From the NCBI RefSeq assembly GCF_000023865.1, contig NC_013159.1, positions 620,001-684,000 of the forward strand: 64,000 nt of DNA, given 5' to 3'. The notes beneath the pieces are model-generated. The model was not told where the DNA came from. It made no database searches and was given only the letters and a program-made list of their open reading frames with translations. The stretch is from Saccharomonospora viridis DSM 43017. Lineage in GTDB: Bacteria; Actinomycetota; Actinomycetes; Mycobacteriales; Pseudonocardiaceae. Within the stretch, counting starts at the first letter, position 1. Each line of letters begins with the position of its first letter. Below, in pieces: positions 16,021-25,377 of the stretch. Both the position numbers and the translations under genes were made by a program.

Positions 16021-16924
16021 ACTGTCCCGCTGTTGGCGGCCGGCCTATCCGCTCGACGCGGTGACCGTGCTGTCGCCGCTGCGCCGCGGCCGGGGCGATC
16101 CGTGTCTGCGGCACGACGACGGCGGACGGACCTGGGTGACCGGTAACACCAGCGAGGGACCGGGCACGCTCGTCTTCCGCGTCTGCGGTGACGGCACCGT
16201 GGAGGCACGGGCGTGGGGCGACGGTGCGCAGGTGCTGTTGGACGGACTGCCAGACCTCCTGGGCGCGGCCGACGATGACAGCGGCTTCGTCGCCCATCAC
16301 GACGTCGTGGCGCGGGCACGCAGACGGTTGCCCTCGCTTCGACTCACGTCAACCGGCCGGGTGTGGGACGCGCTGGTGCCCGCCGTGCTGGAACAGAAGG
16401 TCACCAGGTACGAGGCCCACCGATCGTGGCGGGAGCTGTGTCGTTGGTTCGGCGCACCGGCTCCCGGCCCGGTGCCCGAAGGACTGCGGATCCCTCCGAC
16501 CCCCGCGGCGATTCTGTCTATCTCGGATTGGCAGTGGCACAGGGCCGGGGTCGATCTGCGACGACGCTCCACCCTGGTGGTGGCCGCCCGGGTCGCGCAC
16601 CGGCTGGAGGAGGCCGTGGCCCTGCGCGGCGAACGCGGACGTGCGCTGCTGCGAGCGGTGCCCGGCGTGGGCGTGTGGACGGCGGCCGAGGTCGCGCAAC
16701 GGGCCTGGGGCGACGCCGACGCGGTGAGCTTCAGCGACTTCCACGTACCCTCGATCGTCGGATACGCGCTGGTGGGGCGGGCACTGGACGACGAGGGCCT
16801 GGCCGAAGTGCTGGCGCCGTACGCGCCGCAACGGCAACGGGTCGTACGGTACCTCCAGGCGATGGGGTATTCGCGCCCTCGATTCGCTCCCCGATACCCG
16901 GTACGCGACTACCGCGCGATCTGA
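16013..16924 (+). CDS. DNA-3-methyladenine glycosylase 2 family (AlkA-like)
   Basis: A 303-aa base-excision repair glycosylase of the HhH-GPD superfamily, predicted to remove alkylated bases. The helix-hairpin-helix is LLRAVPGVGVWTAAEVAQR (about residue 215) and the catalytic Asp is expected in the following SFSDFHVPSIVGYAL. The N-terminal 120 residues form the AlkA-like beta domain. The ATG lies within the 3' end of manB (ATGCCTGA), so translation is coupled. Neighbourhood to manB is common in actinobacteria although no metabolic link is evident. Confidence 0.88.
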   Translation: MPELSRCWRPAYPLDAVTVLSPLRRGRGDPCLRHDDGGRTWVTGNTSEGPGTLVFRVCGDGTVEARAWGDGAQVLLDGLPDLLGAADDDSGFVAHHDVVARARRRLPSLRLTSTGRVWDALVPAVLEQKVTRYEAHRSWRELCRWFGAPAPGPVPEGLRIPPTPAAILSISDWQWHRAGVDLRRRSTLVVAARVAHRLEEAVALRGERGRALLRAVPGVGVWTAAEVAQRAWGDADAVSFSDFHVPSIVGYALVGRALDDEGLAEVLAPYAPQRQRVVRYLQAMGYSRPRFAPRYPVRDYRAI

Positions 16925-16967
16925 TCGCCAGAGTGAGTGGGCACCGCGATGTGGGGATGGTGGTGAG

Positions 16968-17579
16968 ATGCGCCTGCTGCCGTGCGCCGATGCGGGACTG
17001 CTCGTGGAACTCGACGACCTCGACCAGGTCCTGGGACTGCATGCGGCCCTGCAGGCCGATCCTCCCCCGGGAGTCGTCGATCTGGTGCCCGCGGCTCGCA
17101 CCCTGTTGCTGCGGTTCGACCCAGACACGGCCGACGCCGACGAGATCGAACGCGCCGTGCGTCGGGCGCGTCCCACACGTGTGGCCGAGCGGGAGGCCGA
17201 ACTCGTGGAGATACCGGTCACCTACGACGGCGAGGACCTCGCCGAAGTCGCCTCGATGGCCGGGCTGACGCCTCGGCAGGTCGTCGCCGCCCACACCGGC
17301 ACCGAGTGGACCGTGGCGTTCGGCGGATTCGCCCCCGGGTTCGGGTACCTGACCGGCGCGATGTGGCCTTTCGACATCCCTCGCCGGACGGAGTCCCGAA
17401 CCACCGTGCCCGCGGGGGCCGTCGCGCTGGCGGGAGCGTTCAGCGGTGTCTACCCCAGGTCCTCGCCGGGGGGCTGGCAACTCATCGGACGCACCGAGCT
17501 GATCATGTGGGACACCGATCGTGACCCACCCGCGTTGCTGCGGCCCGGGGTGCGCGTGCGGTTCGTGGAGGTCCGCTGA
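16968..17579 (+). CDS. pxpB: 5-oxoprolinase subunit B
   Basis: A 203-aa protein of the allophanate hydrolase subunit 1 (KipI-like) family. With PxpA and PxpC it forms the ATP-dependent 5-oxoprolinase that opens pyroglutamate to glutamate. Characteristic segments are IPVTYDGEDLAEVA, FGGFAPGFGYLTG and RSSPGGWQLIGRTE. The stop overlaps the ATG of pxpC by one base (TGATG). pxpA, normally adjacent, is not in the window. Confidence 0.9.
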   Translation: MRLLPCADAGLLVELDDLDQVLGLHAALQADPPPGVVDLVPAARTLLLRFDPDTADADEIERAVRRARPTRVAEREAELVEIPVTYDGEDLAEVASMAGLTPRQVVAAHTGTEWTVAFGGFAPGFGYLTGAMWPFDIPRRTESRTTVPAGAVALAGAFSGVYPRSSPGGWQLIGRTELIMWDTDRDPPALLRPGVRVRFVEVR

Positions 17580-18451
17580 TGGTCTCGGCGATACCGGCTG
17601 AACTGGAAGTGATGGAGCCGGGATTGTTGGCCACCGTGCAGGACCTCGGCCGTCCGGGGCTTGCGGGCATCGGGGTCGGCGCCTCCGGCGCGGCCGACCG
17701 GACGTCCTTCCGGCTGGCGAACCGGCTCGTCGGCAATCCCGAGGACGCGGCGGCCGTGGAGGTGACCTTCGGCGGGTTCGCGGCCCGAGCACGTCGCGAC
17801 CTCGTCGTCGCCGTCACGGGCGCACCGTGCCCGGTCACCGTGGGCGACAGGCAAGGCGCGGTCAACAGCGTGTTGTTCGTCCGGGCGGGGGAATGTCTAC
17901 GCCTGGGAAGGCCGGAGCGCGGCCTGCGCAGCTATGTGGCCGTCCGTGGTGGGCTCGCCGTGGAACGGGTGCTCGGTTCGGCTTCCACCGACGTGCTCTC
18001 CGGGGTCGGACCACCGCCTTTGCGAACCGGCCACGTGCTGCCGGTCGGAATCCCGCGCCTGCCGCTGCCGGACATCGGCTTCGCACCCGTGCCACCGCTG
18101 CCCGAGGACGAACTGGTGCTGCGGGTGGTGCCAGGGCCGCGGACCGACTGGTTCGCCGACGACGCACTGACCACGTTGTTCGGTGAGTCGTATGAGGTGA
18201 GTTCCCGCAGCAACCGTATCGGCATCCGGCTCGAGGGTCCCGCGCTCCGCAGGACCCGTGCCGACGAACTGCCGAGCGAGGGTATGGTTCCGGGCGCGCT
18301 GCAAGTGCCCCCCTCGGGCAGGCCGACGTTGTTCCTCGCGGACCATCCCGTCACCGGCGGCTACCCGGTGATCGCCGTGGTCGTGGCGAGCGATGTGGAC
18401 AAGGCCGCACAGGCACGGCCCGGGATGCGCATACGCTTCACGCCGCGCTGA
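17579..18451 (+). CDS. pxpC: 5-oxoprolinase subunit C / biotin-dependent carboxyltransferase family
   Basis: A 290-aa member of the allophanate hydrolase subunit 2 (KipA-like) family, partner of PxpB. Signatures are ATVQDLGRPGLAGIGVGASGAAD near the N-terminus, SRSNRIGIRLEG, ELPSEGMVPGALQVPP, and the C-terminal TGGYPVIAVVVASD. It is co-translated with pxpB. The gene is followed by a large convergent repeat region rather than by another pxp gene. Confidence 0.9.
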   Translation: MVSAIPAELEVMEPGLLATVQDLGRPGLAGIGVGASGAADRTSFRLANRLVGNPEDAAAVEVTFGGFAARARRDLVVAVTGAPCPVTVGDRQGAVNSVLFVRAGECLRLGRPERGLRSYVAVRGGLAVERVLGSASTDVLSGVGPPPLRTGHVLPVGIPRLPLPDIGFAPVPPLPEDELVLRVVPGPRTDWFADDALTTLFGESYEVSSRSNRIGIRLEGPALRRTRADELPSEGMVPGALQVPPSGRPTLFLADHPVTGGYPVIAVVVASDVDKAAQARPGMRIRFTPR

Positions 18452-18463
18452 ACCGAAGCCACC

Positions 18464-18615
18464 GTGTCCGCAGTTCCTGTAGCCGTGTCCGCAAGTTGTG
18501 GCGTCGTGTCCGCGACTCTCGTAGTCGTGCCGTAAGCCTTGTTGGTTCTCGCCGCTTGCTCCGACTCATGCCCTCGCGTGCGTACTCCTCGTCGTCGTGT
18601 CCGCGCCTTGCAACG
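18464..18615 (+). repeat. degenerate 21-bp repeats, forward orientation (locus 2, left part)
   Basis: GTGTCCGC-type unit starts occur at 18464, 18485 and 18506 with a degenerate unit at 18527, all 21 bp apart, and an isolated one at 18597. Units read GTGTCCGCAGTTCCTGTAGC and similar. They are oriented opposite to the perfect array that follows, so the region is a large imperfect inverted repeat between the convergent ends of pxpC and the Nudix gene. Confidence 0.8.
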
Positions 18616-18775
18616 CGGACACGACTGCACAGCCTGCGGACACGACTGCACAGCCTGCGGACACGACTGCACAGCCTGCGGACACGACTGCACAGCCTGC
18701 GGACACGACTGCACAGCCTGCGGACACGACTGCACAGCCTGCGGACACGACTGCACAGCCTGCGGACACGACTGG
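18615..18775 (-). repeat. perfect 21-bp tandem array, seven copies plus a partial (locus 2)
   Basis: The 21-bp unit GCGGACACGACTGCACAGCC+T is repeated seven times without a mismatch (starts 18615, 18636, 18657, 18678, 18699, 18720, 18741), followed by a 13-bp partial copy at 18762 that ends six bases before the Nudix stop codon. All six frames stay open through it because 21 is divisible by 3, which creates spurious repetitive ORFs. On the minus strand the unit reads GTGTCCGCAGGCTGTGCAGT+C, matching loci 1 and 3. Confidence 0.95.
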
Positions 18776-18780
18776 CTTGG

Positions 18781-19326
18781 TCAGGGTTTGGCTTCGAGGG
18801 CCGCGGCGATGAGTTCGGTGAGGTCCTCGGAGTCGGGTGGCAGTTCTCGCACCGGCCACCACCGCAGCTCCTCGGACTCGTCGCTGACCACCGGCCGCGC
18901 ACCCTCCGGGGCCATGGCCACGAACCGCACGTCGAAGTGTCGGGTGGGAACACCCAGCGAGCACGTCACCGGATGCACGTCGAGGTGCAGTGGTTCGGGG
19001 ACGAGTCTGAGCCCGCTGATGCCCGACTCCTCCGTGGCCTCCCGCAGCGCCGCCTCCGCCAGTGAGGAGTCCTCCGGTTCGCAGTGTCCGCCGAGCTGGA
19101 GCCAGCGGCCCACCCGCGGGTGCAGGGTCAGCAGTACGTGCTCGCCCGAGGCGTCCAACACCACGGTGGAGGCGGTGAGATGTCCCGCCGCGCACGACCG
19201 TTCGCACGCGTCCTCACGCGCGGCGAGGAAGCCGAGATAGCTCTGCCGCAGCGCTTCCTGCGCGGCGCTTTCGGGTTTCCACGCCTCCAGGGTCGCGGTC
19301 GCCTCGGTGTGCAGGGGGCTCACCAT
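18781..19326 (-). CDS. Nudix hydrolase
   Basis: A 181-aa hydrolase with a Nudix box from about residue 95 ([20 protein letters not shown] then EESG). It cleaves nucleoside diphosphates linked to another moiety; substrate unknown. The start ATG 19326 overlaps the fbiB stop by 7 bp (ATGGTGA), so it is the third cistron of an fbiA-fbiB-nudix operon. A role in F420 or nucleotide metabolism is suggested only by this context. Its 3' end runs directly into the 21-bp repeat array. Confidence 0.88.
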   Translation of the reverse strand: MVSPLHTEATATLEAWKPESAAQEALRQSYLGFLAAREDACERSCAAGHLTASTVVLDASGEHVLLTLHPRVGRWLQLGGHCEPEDSSLAEAALREATEESGISGLRLVPEPLHLDVHPVTCSLGVPTRHFDVRFVAMAPEGARPVVSDESEELRWWPVRELPPDSEDLTELIAAALEAKP

Positions 19327-20666
19327 TCCACCAATCCTTCGGCCAGTTCACGGGGCTGTCGGGGAGACAGTGGGGTGGTCGGATGCCCGATCGCCACCGC
19401 GCCCAACGGATGCCAGTCCTCGGGCAGCCCCAGAGTCTGGCGTACGACGTCGGGCGCGAAGATCGTCGAGCCGATCCAGCACGAGCCGAGCCCCTCGGCC
19501 GCCAGTGCCACCAGCAACGCCTGCACGGCCGCGCCGCCCGCGACGGTGAACATGGTGCGTTCACAGGCGTTGCGCCGGTCGTCGCGGTAGACGTGCGCGC
19601 CGTCGGGGACGAGGAACGGCACCACCACCTCGGGGGCGGTGTACAGGATGTCGCCGCGCCGCAGTCGTTTGGTGATCTGCTCCTCGGTGAAGCCGTCGCT
19701 TTCCAGGTCGGCGCGCCATGCCTGGCGCATGGCGTCGAGCAGCCTCTCGCGCTGTGTCCGTGTGCGCAGCCAGCCGAACCGTACGGGCCTGGTGTGATGG
19801 GGCGCGGGTGCGGTGAGCGCGGCGGCCACGGCACGGCGCAACGCTTCCGGGGCCACGGGGTCGCCGGTGAATTCGCGCACCGAGCGGCGGACGAGGACGG
19901 CTTCCCGTCGCCCTTGGGCGATGGCTTCGGCGGTGCCCAGACGGAACAGGTCCTCCTCGGCCGGGCGGACGAGGTCGCGTGCGGTGGCCGCGCCGGGGAT
20001 GTCGTCGCCGATGCTCAGCCCCCGTACCACCGCTACGGGGACACCGGTCAGTTTGCCTTTCACCAGGTCGGCGGCCGCGGCGACCTCGTCGGCCACGGCG
20101 ATCTCGGTGACGGCGAGTTCATTGCCCTGGGCGTCGTATTCGCCCGCGTAGGAGCGCAGGACGCGTAGTCCTGACGAGCCGATGGCGGCGTCGGTCTGTC
20201 CGACCCGCCAGGCGCGGCCCATCGTGTCGGTGATGACGACGGCGACCTCGACGCCGAGTCGTTCGCGTAGCCCGTTGCGCAGCGCCAGTGCGGACGCGTC
20301 CGGGTCGGCGGGCAGGAGTGCGACCTCGCTTCTGTCCACGTTGGAGGCATCGACGCCGGAGGCGGCCTGTACCACGCCGAGGTGGTTCTCGGTGATCACG
20401 GTACGACCGATGCGTGCCAGGACCCGAACGGACTCCTGCTCGATCAGTTGCCTGCGGGCCTTGTCCCGGGCCTGCGGGTCGGAGGGGACACGTACGAGCC
20501 TGCCTTCGACCTTCGACACGACCTTGCTGGTGACGACCACGACGTCGCCGGAACGCAGCCAGGGCGCTTGACGTGCGATGGCCCCGGTCAGATCGTCGCC
20601 GGGGCGGAACTCCGGGAGCCCTTCGACGGGCAGGATCTCGATTCGGGTCGCCGCGTGTTCACTCAC
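19320..20666 (-). CDS. fbiB: coenzyme F420:L-glutamate ligase / dehydro-F420-0 reductase
   Basis: A 448-aa two-domain enzyme. The N-terminal half (about residues 1-240) is a CofE-like gamma-glutamyl ligase that adds the polyglutamate tail to F420-0 ([32 protein letters not shown]). The C-terminal half is an FMN-binding nitroreductase fold ([19 protein letters not shown]), which in actinobacteria reduces dehydro-F420-0. The GTG start at 20666 lies in an 8-bp GTGAGTGA overlap with fbiA; the longer in-frame ATG would intrude into fbiA. Confidence 0.95.
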   Translation of the reverse strand: MSEHAATRIEILPVEGLPEFRPGDDLTGAIARQAPWLRSGDVVVVTSKVVSKVEGRLVRVPSDPQARDKARRQLIEQESVRVLARIGRTVITENHLGVVQAASGVDASNVDRSEVALLPADPDASALALRNGLRERLGVEVAVVITDTMGRAWRVGQTDAAIGSSGLRVLRSYAGEYDAQGNELAVTEIAVADEVAAAADLVKGKLTGVPVAVVRGLSIGDDIPGAATARDLVRPAEEDLFRLGTAEAIAQGRREAVLVRRSVREFTGDPVAPEALRRAVAAALTAPAPHHTRPVRFGWLRTRTQRERLLDAMRQAWRADLESDGFTEEQITKRLRRGDILYTAPEVVVPFLVPDGAHVYRDDRRNACERTMFTVAGGAAVQALLVALAAEGLGSCWIGSTIFAPDVVRQTLGLPEDWHPLGAVAIGHPTTPLSPRQPRELAEGLVEW

Positions 20667-21654
20667 TGTCCACTCCGGCCACTTCCAGGGCGGCCCGCAC
20701 CATGGCCGCCGTCGCCTCCACATCGGACATGATGAGCGGGACCGCGCGCACGGTCACCCCCGGTACTTCCGCGGTCTCCCCCTCGTGGATCAGCCATCCG
20801 TCGAGTAGGCCGTCCTCGGAGTCCCGTCGGGAGCCGTAGTGTCTGCCCACAGCCTCGGCCGAGGTGTCGACACCGATGGCTTTCAGGCACGCATCGGCCA
20901 TGCCCCGCAGTGGTTTGTCGCCGATGATGGGGGACACACCGACGACGCCAGCCTTCGTGCGGCGCAGCGCCTCGCGCACGCCGGGCACCGAGAGCACGGT
21001 ACCCACCGAGACCACGGGATTCGACGGTGCGAACAACACGGCGTCGGCCTCTTCGATGGCCGACAGCACGCCGGGCGCGGGTTGGGCCTCCTCCGCGCCG
21101 ATGGGCACGATCGAGTGCGCGGGCAGTTTCGCCCGGTAGCGCACCCACCATTCCTGGAAGTGCAGTGCTTTGCGTTGTCCCGGTTCGTCCGGGTCGTCGA
21201 CCACGACGTGGGTCTCCACCCGGTCGTCGCTCATGGGCAGTAGACGCACCCCGGGTCGCCAGCGGTCGCACAGGGCCTCGGTGACGGCCGACAGCGGGTA
21301 CCCCGCTCGGAGCATGCGGGTGCGGATGAGGTGGGTGGCGATGTCCTTGTCGCCGAGCGAGAACCATGTGGGTTCGGCACCGTAGGCCGCCAGTTCCGAG
21401 TGCACGGTCCACGTTTCGTCGGCGTGGCCCCAGCCGCGTTCGGGGTCCACTCCACCACCGAGCGTGTACATGCAGGTGTCGAGGTCGGGACAGATGCGCA
21501 GTCCGTGCATCCACACGTCGTCGCCGGTGTTGACGAGCGCGGTGATCTCGTGCGGTGATTCGCCCTCACCGACGGGGGGTAAGCCGAGGGCGGCCTTGAC
21601 GCCGAGCAGGAACCGAGCTCCGCCCACTCCGCCGACAACGACGACAACCTTCAC
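20659..21654 (-). CDS. fbiA: 2-phospho-L-lactate (phosphoenolpyruvate) transferase
   Basis: A 331-aa CofD-family enzyme that transfers the phospho-lactyl or phosphoenolpyruvyl group to Fo to form (dehydro)F420-0. The N-terminal glycine-rich [15 protein letters not shown] binds substrate. [21 protein letters not shown] and [14 protein letters not shown] are family signatures. The start is GTG 21654 with GAAGAGG upstream. It is the first gene of the fbiA-fbiB-nudix operon. F420 supports redox enzymes typical of actinobacteria; fbiC and fbiD are not in the window. Confidence 0.95.
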   Translation of the reverse strand: MKVVVVVGGVGGARFLLGVKAALGLPPVGEGESPHEITALVNTGDDVWMHGLRICPDLDTCMYTLGGGVDPERGWGHADETWTVHSELAAYGAEPTWFSLGDKDIATHLIRTRMLRAGYPLSAVTEALCDRWRPGVRLLPMSDDRVETHVVVDDPDEPGQRKALHFQEWWVRYRAKLPAHSIVPIGAEEAQPAPGVLSAIEEADAVLFAPSNPVVSVGTVLSVPGVREALRRTKAGVVGVSPIIGDKPLRGMADACLKAIGVDTSAEAVGRHYGSRRDSEDGLLDGWLIHEGETAEVPGVTVRAVPLIMSDVEATAAMVRAALEVAGVDSE

Positions 21655-22280
21655 TGTGCTGGCCTCTTCTTCGGTGCTTCAGGTCCGTACTGTCCGGGTC
21701 CGGTGTCCGATCCTCGCACGGAAACCGGCGGCGGTGACGGTGACGTTCGACGAATCGAAGTGCGTACGGCACGGCCGGCTTCGGGGTCTCGACGTCGCCG
21801 GACGTATCCGGATCACGTCGAGGACGTGGTCGAATTCACATGCGCGTCGTGGGGTATGCGTAGCGTGGACGGCCGCGGCCGTGCTCTCGGGCGAGGTCTC
21901 GAAGAGATATCAAAAGGGTCGACGCGGTCCGTTCGTCGGTGCGGGCGGGCGGAGCCGATGAGGCGGTGGGAGGCCGGACCGGGGTTCCGCCCGGAAGTGG
22001 CAGCTGGTCGGGCTTCGGCCGGTCTTAAGGTCCCCTCTGCGCTGTGACCTTGTCCGGATCGTCCGCTCGAGGTGGACGTGCCCGAACGTTATGTCGTCGT
22101 TCACAATGGGTTGCGCCCGGTGAAACCATCCGTTCGAACAATGATCCATTGGAGTCCGTCATGCGGACGCTCACTCCGTGACACGTCGATGTCCCCTCGG
22201 GGACGTCGGCATAGGATGCGGAGGCGAGACAGCGAAGTGTCCGGCAAGGGCCAGACCCGAAAACCAAGCAGGAGAACGCA
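21655..22280. other. 626-bp intergenic region, fbiA / fdxA
   Basis: No supported gene in six frames: short ORFs lack ribosome binding sites, coding GC3 bias and recognisable domains. The stretch is AT-richer than its surroundings in places (near 21900 and 22085-22155). It holds the divergent promoters for fbiA and fdxA. Only the palindrome and -10 element near 22187-22217 could be assigned. Confidence 0.5.
22187..22217 (+). promoter_or_regulatory. inverted repeat and -10 element upstream of fdxA
   Basis: A 22-bp near-perfect palindrome at 22187-22208 (arms CGAtGTCCCC and GGGGACgTCG, one mismatched pair, 2-nt centre) is followed 3 bp later by TAGGAT (22212-22217), a plausible -10. The palindrome would cover the -35 region and so could be a repressor or activator site for fdxA-dapC. 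Confidence 0.5.
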
Positions 22281-22601
22281 GTGACCTACGTGATCGCCGA
22301 GCCCTGCGTCGACGTGCTCGACAAGTCATGCATCGACGAGTGCCCCGTCGACTGCATCTACGAGGGCGAGCGGATGCTCTACATCCACCCCGATGAGTGC
22401 GTCGACTGCGGAGCCTGCGAGCCGGTCTGTCCGGTGGAGGCCATCTACTACGAGGACGATGTGCCGGACGAGTGGGCCGCCTACACCAAGGCCAACGCCG
22501 ACTTCTTCGAGGAACTCGGTTCACCCGGCGGGGCCGCGAAGGTCGGCAAGGTCGCGCACGACCCGCAGTGGATCAAGGACTTGCCTCCGCAGGGCGAATG
22601 A
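22281..22601 (+). CDS. fdxA: ferredoxin, 7Fe type
   Basis: A 106-aa bacterial ferredoxin carrying a [3Fe-4S] and a [4Fe-4S] cluster. The first site is [17 protein letters not shown] and the second [16 protein letters not shown], with the usual extended C-terminus. It is a low-potential electron carrier for oxidoreductases such as P450s. GTG 22281 is preceded by AGGAGAACGCA. Its TGA overlaps the dapC ATG. Pairing of this ferredoxin with dapC is common in actinobacteria. Confidence 0.95.
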   Translation: MTYVIAEPCVDVLDKSCIDECPVDCIYEGERMLYIHPDECVDCGACEPVCPVEAIYYEDDVPDEWAAYTKANADFFEELGSPGGAAKVGKVAHDPQWIKDLPPQGE

Positions 22602-23689
22602 GCGGGCCTAAACTTCCCGACTTCCCCTGGGACTCGTTGGCCGGCCACGCCGCCACGGCGCGGGCACACCCGGGCGGGATCGTCGACCTGTCGGTTGGCA
22701 CGCCGGTGGACCCGGTGCCGGACAGCATCAGGGTCGCGCTCGCCTCGGTGTCCGACATCCCGGGCTACCCGGCTACGCACGGTACGCCCGAGTTGCGCGA
22801 GACGGTTGTCGAGGCGTTGCGCCGGCGCCACGGCGTCACCGGTGTGGAGCCCGATGCCGTACTGCCCACGATCGGCTCGAAGGAGCTGGTGGCGTGGTTG
22901 CCGACGCTGCTTGGTGCCGGTGAGGGGAAGACGGTCGTCATCCCGGAGTTGGCCTACCCGACGTACGAGGTGGGTGCGTTGCTGGCGGGCGCATCCATAG
23001 TGCGGGCCGACTCCCTGACCGCGCTCGGCCCGGCCCGGCCCGCCCTGTTGTGGCTGAACTCGCCGTCCAACCCCACCGGCAAGGTGCTGGGTGTGGAACA
23101 CCTGCGCAAGGTGGTGGAATGGGCGCGGGAACGCGGCACGGTGGTGGTGTCCGACGAGTGCTATCTGGCGTTGGGCTGGGACGCCGAGCCGGTGTCGATC
23201 CTGCATCCTGATGTGCACGGCGGCAGTCTCGACGGCTTGTTGGCGGTGCACTCGCTGTCGAAGTCGGCCAATCTCGCCGGTTACCGCGCGGGGTTCGTCA
23301 CGGGTGACCCCGAGTTGGTGCGCCGGCTGCTCGAGGTGCGTAAACACGCCGGGATGATCGTGCCGAGGCCGGTGCAGGAGGCCATGCGGGCCGCGCTGGC
23401 CGACGATGAGGCACTGTCCGAGCAGCGACGGCGTTACGCCGCCCGTCGCGCGGTACTGCGTCCGGCGCTGGAGAAGGCGGGTTTCCGCATCGACGACTCC
23501 GAGGCGGGCCTGTACCTGTGGGCGACCCGCGGTGAGTCCGCGCAGGACACGCTGTCGTGGTTGGCCGAGCGTGGCATCCTCGCCGCTCCCGGCACGTTCT
23601 ACGGCCCCCGAGGCCATTCCCATGTCAGGGTGGCTCTCACGGCCACCGATGAGCGGGTGAACGCGGCGGCGGAACGGCTGGCGGAGTAA
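22598..23689 (+). CDS. dapC: N-succinyldiaminopimelate aminotransferase
   Basis: A 363-aa class I/II PLP aminotransferase that makes N-succinyl-LL-DAP in lysine and meso-DAP synthesis. The PLP Schiff-base Lys lies in [25 protein letters not shown] and [12 protein letters not shown] are fold-type I motifs. The start is ATG 22598 in a 4-bp ATGA overlap with fdxA. dapD lies convergently 212 bp away and dapE is 1.7 kb further on, so three genes of the succinylase branch cluster here. Confidence 0.92.
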   Translation: MSGPKLPDFPWDSLAGHAATARAHPGGIVDLSVGTPVDPVPDSIRVALASVSDIPGYPATHGTPELRETVVEALRRRHGVTGVEPDAVLPTIGSKELVAWLPTLLGAGEGKTVVIPELAYPTYEVGALLAGASIVRADSLTALGPARPALLWLNSPSNPTGKVLGVEHLRKVVEWARERGTVVVSDECYLALGWDAEPVSILHPDVHGGSLDGLLAVHSLSKSANLAGYRAGFVTGDPELVRRLLEVRKHAGMIVPRPVQEAMRAALADDEALSEQRRRYAARRAVLRPALEKAGFRIDDSEAGLYLWATRGESAQDTLSWLAERGILAAPGTFYGPRGHSHVRVALTATDERVNAAAERLAE

Positions 23690-23814
23690 CCGCCCGGCGC
23701 GTTGCTCGATACCGGGCCGCAGCCCGGGACCGCTTCGTCACGACGGTGGGGGCGATGAGTCGACCCGGCCTCGGGACGGAACCGCTCGCGCCGCTGCAGC
23801 AGGTTTTCATCGAA

Positions 23815-23859
23815 CGGGCGCTCGCGTTCCGATGTGGGACCCGAGCGCCCGGTGTTTTC
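23815..23859 (+). terminator. intrinsic terminator 3' of dapC
   Basis: Perfect 10-bp arms (CGGGCGCTCG at 23815-23824 and CGAGCGCCCG at 23842-23851) enclose a 17-nt loop and are followed by GTGTTTTC. It lies between the convergent dapC and dapD genes. The loop is long, so efficiency is uncertain. Confidence 0.55.
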
Positions 23860-23901
23860 GGATCGATGAGGTGGAAGCGGTTTCCTCGGACGGAGACCCG
23901 T

Positions 23902-24888
23902 TCAGTCGTTGGCGTGCAGTGCGGCGTTGAGTTCCACGCCCGCACCGGTGCGTTCGACGACCTCGACCTCGCCGGTGGTGGAGTTGCGGCGGAACAGGGC
24001 GCCGGAGATGCCGGAGAGGTCGCGGGCCTTGACGGTGCGGCCTTCGAACTTCACCTTCGTGCCCGCGGTGACGTAGAGTCCCGCCTCGACCACGCAGTCG
24101 TTGCCGAGCGAGATGCCGATGCCGCCGTTGGCGCCGATGAGGCAGCGCTCGCCCACCGAGATGATCTCCTTGCCCCCGCCGGACAGCGTGCCCATGATGG
24201 ACGCGCCGCCGCCGAGGTCGGTGCCGTCACCCACCACGACACCCGCCGAGATCCGGCCCTCCACCATGGACGCGCCGAGTGTGCCCGCGTTGAAGTTCAC
24301 GAAGCCCTCGTGCATCACGGTGGTGCCACTGGCGAGGTGGGCGCCGAGTCGCACCCGGTCGGCGTCGCCGATGCGGACCCCGCTCGGGACCACGTAATCC
24401 ACCATGCGGGGGAACTTGTCGATGCTGTGGACGGTCACCGGGCCACGTGACCGCAGTCGCAGGCGCGTGGCCTCGAAGCCCTCCACGGGGCACGGGCCGT
24501 GGTTTGTCCACACGACGTTGGACAGCAGGCCGAACACTCCGTCGAGGTTCTGGCCGTGGGGGCGTACCAGCCGGTGGGAGAGCAGGTGCAGTCGCAGGTA
24601 CACATCATGCGCGTCGACGGGTGCCTGTGCCAGCGTCGCGATGGACGTGCGCACCGCCACGACCTCGACCCCGCGTGCCTCGTCGGGGCCGAGCAAGGAC
24701 GTCGCTTCCTCACCGAGCGCCTCGGCGGCCTGTTCCGCCGACAGCCGTTCGGTGCGGCTCTCGTGCGCCTCGGCGGTCAGCTTCGGCTGCGGGAACCACG
24801 TGTCGAGCACGGTGCCGTCATTGGTGACGGTGGCCAGACCGACACCGGTCGCACCGGTCGTTTCGGGATTCGGGTTAGCTGCGCTCAC
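23902..24888 (-). CDS. dapD: tetrahydrodipicolinate N-succinyltransferase
   Basis: A 328-aa enzyme of the long actinobacterial DapD type that succinylates tetrahydrodipicolinate with succinyl-CoA. The central segment is a left-handed beta-helix of hexapeptide repeats ([37 protein letters not shown]), with the active-site region [13 protein letters not shown]. The C-terminal domain follows. It is upstream of a lipoprotein gene in the opposite sense of transcription flow, with 21 bp between that gene's stop and this start. Confidence 0.93.
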   Translation of the reverse strand: MSAANPNPETTGATGVGLATVTNDGTVLDTWFPQPKLTAEAHESRTERLSAEQAAEALGEEATSLLGPDEARGVEVVAVRTSIATLAQAPVDAHDVYLRLHLLSHRLVRPHGQNLDGVFGLLSNVVWTNHGPCPVEGFEATRLRLRSRGPVTVHSIDKFPRMVDYVVPSGVRIGDADRVRLGAHLASGTTVMHEGFVNFNAGTLGASMVEGRISAGVVVGDGTDLGGGASIMGTLSGGGKEIISVGERCLIGANGGIGISLGNDCVVEAGLYVTAGTKVKFEGRTVKARDLSGISGALFRRNSTTGEVEVVERTGAGVELNAALHAND

Positions 24889-24909
24889 GATCGCTACGGT
24901 AACCCGCGC

Positions 24910-25341
24910 TTAGCCCGATTGCGCCGTCACGTCCGGCAGCGCGGACAGCTCGGTGTGCAGGTCCGTCAGCGCCGACGCCATGTCCGTCAGCGCCGACGTG
25001 CACACATCGGCATCGCCGCTACCTGCGCAGTTGTTGTGGCGGTAGGCCCGCAACGTGGAGCTGAGGGTGTCGGCGGCCTCGGCCAGCCGTGGGTGCCCGG
25101 TCGCGTACTTGTGCGCGTTGCCCGGGATGTTCTCCACCTGGGTGACGTACTTCTCGCAGTCAGCGGGACGCACCTCGGTGGGCGCGGTGTGACAGTCGTC
25201 GGCCCGCAGCACCGTCACCTTCCTGGCCAGGGCGGCGGGGCCGGGGTCCGGCGTCCCTTTCGGGGTCGGTCCCGCTTCCCCGGAGCATCCGGTCAGCGTG
25301 AACAGTGCGGCGGCAAGAACGACACAGGCTCGGGTACGCAC
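24910..25341 (-). CDS. small lipoprotein of unknown function
   Basis: A 143-aa protein with a type II signal peptide: [14 protein letters not shown] followed by the lipobox LTGC (Cys about residue 19) and a Ser/Gly/Pro linker. The mature part has four further Cys ([25 protein letters not shown]), suggesting one or two disulphides, and is otherwise helical. It should be anchored on the outer face of the membrane. It precedes dapD on the same strand and is divergent from dapE; no function is inferred. Confidence 0.75.
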   Translation of the reverse strand: MRTRACVVLAAALFTLTGCSGEAGPTPKGTPDPGPAALARKVTVLRADDCHTAPTEVRPADCEKYVTQVENIPGNAHKYATGHPRLAEAADTLSSTLRAYRHNNCAGSGDADVCTSALTDMASALTDLHTELSALPDVTAQSG

Positions 25342-25377
25342 GCCACCACCGTACGCAGTTCACGTTACGGTGCGACC

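Noticed and set aside
18615-18775. Regular repeats resembling a CRISPR array
   Set aside because: The 21-bp units are directly contiguous with no unique spacers, and no cas genes are in the window.
18539-19240. Long repetitive ORFs through the 21-bp array (Cys/Gly/His or Arg/Leu/His-rich)
   Set aside because: A 21-bp period keeps all frames open; the ORFs lack ribosome binding sites and domains and overlap the Nudix gene in antisense.
22130-22160. TTCGAACAATG as a further LexA box upstream of fdxA
   Set aside because: Only one half-site is present; the second half does not match GTTCGA.
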